From Caulobacter radicis (GTDB lineage Bacteria > Pseudomonadota > Alphaproteobacteria > Caulobacterales > Caulobacteraceae), in NCBI RefSeq assembly GCF_003094615.1, contig NZ_QDKO01000025.1, forward strand, positions 1 to 64,000: a stretch of 64,000 bases of DNA, given 5' to 3'. This document shows, one piece after another, positions 39,491 through 46,774 of this stretch; position 1 is the first letter of the stretch; each line of letters begins with the position of its first letter. The notes beneath the pieces are model-generated. The model made no database searches. It worked only from the letters and a program-made list of their open reading frames with translations, and had not been told where the DNA came from. The translations under genes were made by a program, and so were the position numbers.

Positions 39491-39930
39491 GACCAAACCT
39501 CACGGCTTAATCCAAGGGCCGGGTTGTCGCGCAGGATGGTTTCCGGTTGGTTTTCGCTGGATCGATGTCCACAGTTTGATAGGTCTGATGCACGGCCTTT
39601 CAAGCTTTCGCGCCGCGTTTCTTCCTCGCGAACCGTCGCGCTGTCAGATATGCGCGGAAGGACCAGTTGCGGGAGATGCGCCAACGTCAGCGACTGGCGC
39701 TGAAGGTCTCGTTAGCCCTGGGCATCGTGCGGCTCCCGGCGCCCCCCAATGTTGTTGGCAGAGCCTGGGCCAAGGACCTGTGGTTCCTCTCCCGTGCGTG
39801 TGTCGGCTATCCGATGCGCCGCCAGACTGCGCCCCGGTTCGCCGCATGGGAACTGAACTTAGCCTTGTCTTCAGCGTTACTCCGGCTGTGCGCCGCATAA
39901 GGGGGCAGGCGCGTCGTTTGCGGAGCGAGC
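39491..39930. other. 440-bp gap before kaiC-like gene
   Basis: No gene is supported. GGAAC at 39849 and CGTT at 39875 are 21 bp apart, too far for an EcfG promoter. No hairpin with a T-run is seen. Confidence 0.35.
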
Positions 39931-41433
39931 ATGTCTGAAGCCAGGGTCGAGAGCCGTGTCAGCACCGGAGTGCCGGGGCTTGACGACATCCTGGGCGGCG
40001 GCCTGACGCGCGATCGCATCTATCTGGTCGAGGGCACGCCCGGCTCGGGCAAGACCACCCTGGCGCTGCAGTTCCTGCTCAAGGGGCGGGAGTTGGGCGA
40101 GAGCGGGCTCTACATCACCTTATCGGAAACCGAGCCCGAGCTCAGGGCCGCCGCCGCCAGCCACGGCTGGTCTTTGGACGGCATCGACCTGTTCGAACTG
40201 GTCAGCGAAGAGGGCCTGGATCCCGACAGCGAGCAGTCGGTTCTGCACCCCTCCGATGTTGAACTGGGCGAAACGACGCGCGGGGTGATGAAGCAGGTCG
40301 AGGAGACCAAGCCGCTCCGCGTCGTCTTCGACAGCCTGTCGGAGATGCGGCTGCTTGCCCAGAACCCGCTGCGCCACCGCCGCCAGATCCTGGCGCTGAA
40401 GCATTTCTTCGCCACGCGCCGTTGCACGGTGCTGTTGCTCGACGACCAGACCGCCGAGGACGGCGACCTGCAGCTGCACAGCATCGCCCACGGCGTGATC
40501 AGTCTGCGGCGGATGACCCACGAATATGGCGCCCAGCGCCGCCAGCTCGAAGTGGTCAAGATGCGGGGCATCAAGTTCCGCGGCGGCTTCCACGACTTTT
40601 CGCTCGACACAGGCGGCATCCGGGTCTTCGAGCGCCTGGTGGCGGCCGACCATCGCGCGACCTTCACCCAGGAAATGGTCTCGACCGGCGCGCTGGGCAT
40701 CGACGCGCTGCTGGGCGGCGGGCTTACGCGCGGCACCAATACGCTGATCAGCGGTCCGTCGGGCGTGGGCAAGACAACAACATCGGTCCGCTGCTCCCTA
40801 ACCGCCTTGGAGCGCGGCGAGAGGGTGGCCTACTATCTGTTCGACGAAGGCCTCACGACCCTGCTGACGCGCTCCAAGGCGTTGGGCATGGATCTGCAAC
40901 CCCATATCGATAGCGGCCGCCTGCTCGTGCGCGCGATCGACCCGGCCGAGCTGTCGCCGGGCGAATTCGCCTTCCACGTCCGCGACGCGGTCGAGCGTCT
41001 GGGCGTACAGACGGTCGTGATCGACAGCCTCAACGCCTACCTCCAGGCCATGCCTGGGCAGAAGTTCCTGCTGCTGCAGATGCATGAGCTGCTGACCTAT
41101 CTCAACCAGCAGGGCGTGGTCACCCTGCTGATCCTTGGCCAGCACGGATTCATCGGCGAGGTCCGCAGCGACATCGACCTTAGCTATCTCAGCGACGGCA
41201 TCCTGCTGTTTCGCTTCTTCGAGGCCGCCGGTTCGGTGCTGACGGCGATCTCGGCGGTCAAGAGCCGCACCGCCGCGCATGAGAAGACCATCCGCGAGAT
41301 CCGCCTGACCGAGCACGGCATCGAGGTGGGCCAGGCGCTGACCGACTTCCAGGGCGTGATGTCCGGCTTGCCGTCCTACCAGGGCAAGATCGACATGCTG
41401 GGCGAGGAGAACAATCGGCCGACGAATGCCTAA
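39931..41433 (+). CDS. Double-domain KaiC-like ATPase
   Basis: 500 aa with two RecA-like KaiC domains. Walker A sequences are GTPGSGKT (35-42) and GPSGVGKT (275-282), with Walker B-type VVFDSLSEMR and VVIDSLNAY. Each domain begins with the KaiC signature (TGVPGLDDILGGGL; TGALGIDALLGGGL). Aligned by eye to cyanobacterial KaiC, the C-terminal phosphorylation pair Ser431-Thr432 corresponds to Ser418-Tyr419 (DLSYLSDG). The catalytic Glu pair of the second domain reads Asp-Glu (FDEG). No kaiA or kaiB is nearby. The stop overlaps the start of a hybrid histidine kinase by 8 bp, implying a tight functional pair. Confidence 0.92.
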   Translation: MSEARVESRVSTGVPGLDDILGGGLTRDRIYLVEGTPGSGKTTLALQFLLKGRELGESGLYITLSETEPELRAAAASHGWSLDGIDLFELVSEEGLDPDSEQSVLHPSDVELGETTRGVMKQVEETKPLRVVFDSLSEMRLLAQNPLRHRRQILALKHFFATRRCTVLLLDDQTAEDGDLQLHSIAHGVISLRRMTHEYGAQRRQLEVVKMRGIKFRGGFHDFSLDTGGIRVFERLVAADHRATFTQEMVSTGALGIDALLGGGLTRGTNTLISGPSGVGKTTTSVRCSLTALERGERVAYYLFDEGLTTLLTRSKALGMDLQPHIDSGRLLVRAIDPAELSPGEFAFHVRDAVERLGVQTVVIDSLNAYLQAMPGQKFLLLQMHELLTYLNQQGVVTLLILGQHGFIGEVRSDIDLSYLSDGILLFRFFEAAGSVLTAISAVKSRTAAHEKTIREIRLTEHGIEVGQALTDFQGVMSGLPSYQGKIDMLGEENNRPTNA

Positions 41434-43468
41434 GCCGATCCTCATCCTTGCGCCGCGGGGGCGCGACGCGACGGTCATCGCCGAGACCCTGGCCCAGGTC
41501 GGTCACGCCTCGCAGATCTGCGGCGACCTCGGCGGGCTGACCCAGGCGCTGGGGGACGAGGCCGGCGCGGCGATCCTCACCGAAGAGGCCCTGGCCCAGG
41601 GCGCCACCGACGCCCTGACCGACTGGCTGGCCCAGCAACCGACCTGGTCGGACTTCCCGTTCATCGTGCTGGTCACCAAGCAGCCCGGCAAGCGCACCCA
41701 GGCCGACGCCGAACGCCTGCGGGCGATCGGCAACGTCGTGCTGCTGGAGCGACCGATCAACGCCGAGACGCTCATCAGCGCCGCGCATTCGGCGATCCGC
41801 GCCCGGCATCGCCAGTATGGCGCGCGCGATCACCTGCTCGCCCAGACCAAGGCCGAGGAGCAGCTGCGTTTCGCCCTGGAGGCCGGCAAGCTAGGGGCGT
41901 GGGATCTGGATCTCGACAGCGGGGCCCTGACCACCTCGACGGTGGCGCGCGCGCATTTTGGCCACTCACCCGACCAGCCTCTGACGCTGGCCAGCATCGA
42001 GGCGGCCGTCCACCCCGAGGACATGGCCCTGCGCGCGGGCGCGCTGAACGCCTCGATCGCGCGCGCCGAAGACTACGACGTCGAGTACCGGATTTTCTGG
42101 CCGGACGGCGCGCTGCACTGGGTGCAGGTGCGGGGACGGCTCAACCGAATTCAACCCGGCAAGCCGCGGCGAATGTCGGGGATCAGCCTCGACATCACCG
42201 CTCGCAAGACCGCCGAGGCGCAGCTGCGGCTGCTCAACGAGACCCTCGAGCAGCGCATCGCCGACAGCGTTGGCGAGCTTCAGCGCGCCAACGAGCGCCT
42301 GCTGGCCGAGATCAGCGAGCGCGAGCAGGCCCAGGCCGCCCTGGTCCAGGCCCAGAAGATGGACGCCATCGGCCAGCTGACCGGCGGGATAGCCCACGAC
42401 TTCAACAACCTGCTGACCGCCATCGTCGGCAATATCGACATGATCGAGCGGCGCAGCGACGACGAGCGGGTCAAGCGCATGGCCGCCAACGCCCGCGAAG
42501 GCGTCGAGCGCGCCACCAAGCTGACCGCGCAATTGCTGGCCTTCTCGCGCAGCCAGCAACTGGACCTGCAGCCGGTGGAAGTCGATGCGCTGATCACCGG
42601 CATGGACGATCTGCTGACCCGGACCCTGGGCCACACAGTCGAGGTCCGCATGGCGCTGGGCGCTGGAACGGCGCGGGCCAAGGCCGACGCCAACCAGCTG
42701 GAACTGGCGGTGCTGAACCTGGCCATCAACGCCCGCGACGCCATGGGCGACGGCGGCACGGTGAGCATCTCCAGCCGGATTTCCGATGAGTGGCACGAGG
42801 GGCTGCAGCCCAGCGACCACGTCGTGATCGCCGTCAGCGACACGGGCCATGGCATCCCCGAGGATCTACTCCAGAAGGTGTTCGACCCCTTCTTCACGAC
42901 CAAGAGCGTGGGTAAGGGAACAGGGCTGGGTCTAAGCCAGGTATACGGCATCGCCACCCAGTCAGGCGGCGCAGTGCGGATCGACAGCACCGTCGGCGTC
43001 GGGTCAAAGATCGAGATCTGGCTGCCGATCACCGAGGCGGACGATCGCGTCCGGCCCAGCGACATCCCGCCAAACGAGGCCCCTCTCAGCGCGGGCGAGC
43101 GCGTCCTGGTGATCGACGACGACCCCAGCGTGCGCCGGTTCCTGGTCCAGTGCCTGAGATCGCTGGGCTACCGCGTCACCGAAGCGGCGAGCGGCCAGGA
43201 GGGACTTGCGCGCCTGGTCGAGGATCGGCCGGACCTGATGGTGGTCGACTTCGCCATGCCGGGCATGGACGGCGCCCAGGTCGCCAGACAGGCGCGGCAA
43301 GTCATTCCCGACCTTGGCATGCTGCTGATCACCGGCTACGCCGATGCGAGCGCCATTCGAGAACTGGTGGATTCCGAAGCCGTCCTGCGCAAGCCCTTCA
43401 AGGTCAGTGACCTGGCCGTCGCCGTCCGCAAGGCGCTGGACGAGCCGATCAGCGCCATGGGCGCCTAG
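41426..43468 (+). CDS. PAS hybrid histidine kinase coupled to KaiC
   Basis: 680 aa. Residues 1-130 look like a degenerate receiver (no phospho-Asp seen). A PAS/PAC domain follows at about 145-275 (GAWDLDLDSGALTTS ... ISLDITARKTAE), then a coiled coil. HisKA has GGIAHDFNNLLTAIVGNID (His324), HATPase has NLAINARDAMGDGG, DTGHGIP and GTGLGLSQVYG. The C-terminal receiver has VIDDDPSVRR and VVDFAMPGMDG. Soluble, no membrane segment. The 8-bp overlap with kaiC suggests the kinase reads or sets the KaiC phosphorylation state. Confidence 0.92.
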   Translation: MPKPILILAPRGRDATVIAETLAQVGHASQICGDLGGLTQALGDEAGAAILTEEALAQGATDALTDWLAQQPTWSDFPFIVLVTKQPGKRTQADAERLRAIGNVVLLERPINAETLISAAHSAIRARHRQYGARDHLLAQTKAEEQLRFALEAGKLGAWDLDLDSGALTTSTVARAHFGHSPDQPLTLASIEAAVHPEDMALRAGALNASIARAEDYDVEYRIFWPDGALHWVQVRGRLNRIQPGKPRRMSGISLDITARKTAEAQLRLLNETLEQRIADSVGELQRANERLLAEISEREQAQAALVQAQKMDAIGQLTGGIAHDFNNLLTAIVGNIDMIERRSDDERVKRMAANAREGVERATKLTAQLLAFSRSQQLDLQPVEVDALITGMDDLLTRTLGHTVEVRMALGAGTARAKADANQLELAVLNLAINARDAMGDGGTVSISSRISDEWHEGLQPSDHVVIAVSDTGHGIPEDLLQKVFDPFFTTKSVGKGTGLGLSQVYGIATQSGGAVRIDSTVGVGSKIEIWLPITEADDRVRPSDIPPNEAPLSAGERVLVIDDDPSVRRFLVQCLRSLGYRVTEAASGQEGLARLVEDRPDLMVVDFAMPGMDGAQVARQARQVIPDLGMLLITGYADASAIRELVDSEAVLRKPFKVSDLAVAVRKALDEPISAMGA

Positions 43469-43690
43469 CCGCGGTCGGGAGCATTGCGCACGGTCGAATC
43501 GACGCACTGCCTGAGCGCGAAGCCCATCACATAGAGGTCTTCGATCCTGTTGTTGCGCAGGTAGCTGTCCAGGGTGGTGGCGGCAAAAGCGCTGCTGCCC
43601 CCACCCCGTGCGCTCGCTGATCATGTACTTCTTGGGGGCCAGTTCGAAGCCGTGGAAAGGTCCCTCTGCTGGCCCAGGAAGGAGCCGTGG
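43469..43690 (-). pseudogene. Isochorismatase-like cysteine hydrolase remnant
   Basis: On the minus strand SSAFAATTLDSYLRNNRIED, LYVMGFALRQCVDSTVRNAP matches the C-terminal half of isochorismatase-family hydrolases, with the catalytic Cys in QCVDST. Upstream FELAPKKYMISERTG continues in a different frame, after an indel in a G-run near 43,605. The 3' end is cut at the kinase stop. Bases 43691-43899 show no feature. Confidence 0.6.
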
Positions 43691-43899
43691 CAGGCATCAT
43701 GGCGCGCAGCCCTTGCTTGGCGCGGCCCGGCCAGTCCTTGGAGTTTCGGAAGCGGCCGGGCAGGAGACCAGGCGTGGCGCTTAGCTAGGCTGCAAGCGAT
43801 CCTTACACTTCGGTCAGCGTCACGACGCTGGCCGAAGATGGCGCAAGTTTGCCCGCAAGGGTGGGCAAGCGCGGCAAGCGGAGGTCGCTGGCCAGAAGC

Positions 43900-44421
43900 T
43901 CACCAGCCCGATATCGCGCCTCTGGGCCCGGGCTCCTCGATCAAGATCGTCTGGGCTTGGCCTGGCGGCAATGCGTAGTCGATAAGCGAGATGATCCGTG
44001 GCGTCGCCTTCAGCACCGCTATGCTGTTGGCGCCCGGGTGAGGTGAATACGCCTTCCCGGCGGGAGTGTTCCACAACAAGGTGTTCAACTGCGCGATCTG
44101 CTCACCCTCGGTCACTTCCGTGACCATGGCCGCTATCGAGAGGCCCGAGGTTTGAGATTTCCTCGCGCCGCCAACCGTGATCGACACCCGGCCGTCCTGC
44201 TGGATATTCGCCAGCTTTTGGCTGTTGCGGGCGACGACGAAATACAACAGGCCGCTATTATGGAGGTAGTTTACCGGCGTGGCCTGAGGCCAACCGTCGG
44301 GACGGTTCGTGGCCAGCGTCATGACTTGGTTGTCGTCTAGAATAGCGTCTATGCGTCGTCTTTGCTCGGCGGAGATCTTACCTGCTTCCCCTCCAGAGCA
44401 GCTGAGGCTGTCGGTGAGCAT
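43900..44421 (-). CDS. PNPOx-like FMN-binding split-barrel protein
   Basis: 173 aa from ATG 44421. RRRIDAILDDNQVMTLATNR, then WPQATPVNYLHNSGLLYFVV, NSQKLANIQQDGRVSITVGG is the FMN-binding split barrel of the pyridoxamine-5'-phosphate-oxidase-like superfamily. General stress protein 26-type proteins and F420/FMN reductases look like this. The short Cys-containing N-terminus has no signal peptide. Neighbouring sensor kinases suggest a redox or flavin context. The precise reaction cannot be given. Confidence 0.8.
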   Translation of the reverse strand: MLTDSLSCSGGEAGKISAEQRRRIDAILDDNQVMTLATNRPDGWPQATPVNYLHNSGLLYFVVARNSQKLANIQQDGRVSITVGGARKSQTSGLSIAAMVTEVTEGEQIAQLNTLLWNTPAGKAYSPHPGANSIAVLKATPRIISLIDYALPPGQAQTILIEEPGPRGAISGW

Positions 44422-44646
44422 GGCGTTGTTCCTGGTCGCTGGGGGTTAATGCGGCCGCCGCCAGCGCACGGACATCGCAGCCGCTCAATGCTAATGCGTG
44501 CAGAACCTTAAGGCTGCGCCGGCCAAGGCAATGTCCAGAACCGGACGAGTCGTGGAGGCTTGGTTGTGGGCCTGGACGACGACTGCGCGCCTGCGCGCCA
44601 TCCAAGAATAGCGCCCTGGATCCGAATTGACGTGTCCGATGTGCGA

Positions 44647-45684
44647 TCAACCGCCGGCGGCGACCCGAAACGGCGCGGGCTCGCCGGCTGCGTCCGGCAC
44701 GGTGAATTCCGCCCGCAGGCCTGTGGGCGGCCAGTCCAGACGCGCCTGGCCGCGCAATTGGCGCTCGATGATCGCGGCGACCATGGCCGAACCGAAGCCC
44801 GCCGTGCGTTGCTGCCGCGGCGGCGGCCCGCCAGTCTCTTCCCAGACCAAGTGAAAGCCGCTGGCATCATTGTGCGGGGCCCAACGCACGGCCAAGCCGC
44901 CGGCCGGCGCCGACAGGCACCCATGGATCGCGGCGTTGGCGATCATCTCATGGAATACCAGAGCCAGAGGCTGGATCAGCGTCGCCCTGACCTGAATGTT
45001 GGGCCCGTCCAGAGTCGCACGGCCCAGGCCATAGGGCTCGATTTGCAGCCGCAGGACGTCTTCCAGCGGGGCGGCCTGCCAACGTCTCTCGGAGAGAAAG
45101 GCATGGGCCCTGGCCAAGGCCTGCACCCGTTGCTGCACCGCCGCGGCGTATTGCTGGATGTCTTGGGCGCGGCTGAGCCGCACGATGCCCTCGACGATCG
45201 CCAGGGCGTTCATCGCCCGATGGTCGATCTCACGCAGCAGGATGCGGTTTTCCTCGGCCTCGCTGGCCTGCGCAAAGCGATGTTGGGTGACGTTGACCTG
45301 CGAGCCGAAGAAGTAGATCAGCCTGCCGGCCTCGTCGTGCACGGGGCTGAGGCTGACCCGGTTCCAGAAGGTCGAACCGTCCTTGCGGTAGTTGAGGATC
45401 TCCACCTCGACGTCGCGCGCCTCCCGCACGGCTTGGCCAATGGCGTCGATCGCCGCGCGGGCCGTCTGGGGGCCTTGCAGCAGACGGCAGTTGCGGCCGA
45501 TCACCTCGGCGAGCGCATAGCCTGTCAGATCCAAGAAGGCCTGGTTGGCTAGGATGATCGGGTTGTCGATCTGCCGCGGATCGCAGATGACCATCGGCGT
45601 GCGCGTACGATCCACGGCGACGAACACCAGGTCCCGCCGATCGATCGGGCCTTGGTCCTCCAAGGACAAGGTCGCGTCGCTCAA
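44647..45684 (-). CDS. LOV-domain histidine kinase (HWE/HisKA_2 type, LovK-like)
   Basis: 345 aa. A LOV domain covers residues about 18-135, with the photo-adduct motif GRNCRLLQ (Cys66), NYRKDGSTFWN and IYFFGSQVNVT; these bind FMN and sense blue light. The kinase part has LLREIDHRAMNALAIVEGIV (His155), the H-box type of HWE/HisKA_2 kinases, then HEMIANAAIHGCLS and GFGSAMVAAIIERQL in the ATP-binding domain. Size and order match Caulobacter LovK, part of the light/stress circuit feeding the general stress response. It is divergent from a single-domain response regulator. Confidence 0.93.
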   Translation of the reverse strand: MSDATLSLEDQGPIDRRDLVFVAVDRTRTPMVICDPRQIDNPIILANQAFLDLTGYALAEVIGRNCRLLQGPQTARAAIDAIGQAVREARDVEVEILNYRKDGSTFWNRVSLSPVHDEAGRLIYFFGSQVNVTQHRFAQASEAEENRILLREIDHRAMNALAIVEGIVRLSRAQDIQQYAAAVQQRVQALARAHAFLSERRWQAAPLEDVLRLQIEPYGLGRATLDGPNIQVRATLIQPLALVFHEMIANAAIHGCLSAPAGGLAVRWAPHNDASGFHLVWEETGGPPPRQQRTAGFGSAMVAAIIERQLRGQARLDWPPTGLRAEFTVPDAAGEPAPFRVAAGG

Positions 45685-45940
45685 AACAAATCTCCAACCC
45701 GATCAGCGCTTTCCCCGGGGCAGGACAACGCCAGGGTTTGGTGAGGGTTGCGATCTGTTCGCGAGACAAAGGGGCCGTGTCTCCGAAGGTGCACGGGATG
45801 GCTTTTGGCCATGGCGCCGAAGCCCGGGCCTGGGCATGATTATCCAACGGCGACGCAACTAAAACGCTCGCCTCGGGTTACGTCGGGTAGTCGACGTTGC
45901 TTGCGCCTTTCGGCGCGCAGGTCGCGCCAGAGGCATTTCG

Positions 45941-46360
45941 ATGGGCAGTGAGGGCGGCGAGACCGCGGACGGAGCCCGCGCGGCGCCGCAAGTCGTGCTG
46001 GTCGTCGAGGATGAGGTGCTGGTCCGCATGCTGGCTTGCGACATCCTGGAAGACGCCGGCTACGACGCCTTGGAAGCCGTTGACGCCCGCGAGGCGCTCG
46101 TGCTGCTGGACGCCCGACCCGACATCGCCTTGATGTTCACCGACGTGGACATGCCCGGCGAAATCAACGGCCTGGGGCTTGCGCGTCTGGCGGCTCTGCG
46201 TTGGCCCAAACTGCCGATCATCGCCACCTCGGGGGCGACTGTCCCAAAGCCCGTCGATCTGCCGGCGAACGGTCGATATCTTCCCAAGCCCTACCGGCCT
46301 TCGGCGCTTCTTGATCTGGTCATCGCCATGATGGCGCCGACGCCGATAGTCGACGCATGA
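45941..46360 (+). CDS. Single-domain response regulator (LovR-like context)
   Basis: 139 aa. A disordered start (MGSEGGETADGARAAP) is followed by one receiver domain: VVEDEVLVRM, Asp68 in LMFTDVDMPGE, IIATSGA and YLPKPY. No output domain. Head-to-head with the LOV kinase across 256 bp, the same arrangement of partners as lovK-lovR, where the regulator damps kinase output. The 256-bp spacer shows no clear operator. Confidence 0.88.
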   Translation: MGSEGGETADGARAAPQVVLVVEDEVLVRMLACDILEDAGYDALEAVDAREALVLLDARPDIALMFTDVDMPGEINGLGLARLAALRWPKLPIIATSGATVPKPVDLPANGRYLPKPYRPSALLDLVIAMMAPTPIVDA

Positions 46361-46512
46361 ATTGTCGTAGGGCCGAATAAGAGGCCCGCCCTTCCAAGCT
46401 GGACGTGATGTGGTGCTGGCCTCATCCGCATCGAGTTCACGAGCAGTCTCCAAGATATTCCAAGCCAGGTATGGCTTTCGCTTCGCGAGCCTCTGGTCGG
46501 CGAAGGACAGCC

Positions 46513-46700
46513 ATGGCTGCCCACCCCATTCTGCACGTCGACGCCGGCCATGGCCTGGCGATGGCGATCATCGCCCGCGCGTCCGAACCGACCCTGCTTC
46601 TAGGTGATGATCTGATCGTCATCGCCGCCAGCGCCAGCTTCTGCCGAGCCTTCGAGGTCGACCCCGGCCAGACGGGCCGCCACGAGGGGGAGACTCGCGA
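46513..46700 (+). pseudogene. N-terminal fragment of a sensor kinase
   Basis: From ATG 46513 the frame reads GLAMAIIARASEPTLLLGDD, then LIVIAASASFCRAFEVDPGQ. This is the start of a PAS domain found at the N-terminus of HWE-type kinases. After about 55 residues the similarity ends and the frame runs into the next gene. It is a truncated remnant directly upstream of the large hybrid kinase. Confidence 0.5.
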
Positions 46701-46774
46701 TCGATTTGATCTCGTCGATCGACTTTTCGAGCCCGAACTGTTCGGCTATCGCTACGGCTCAAAGAGAGTGGGCC

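Noticed and set aside
39849..39878. Possible EcfG promoter before the kaiC-like gene
   Set aside because: GGAAC and CGTT are present but 21 bp apart, where 16-17 is expected after the -35.
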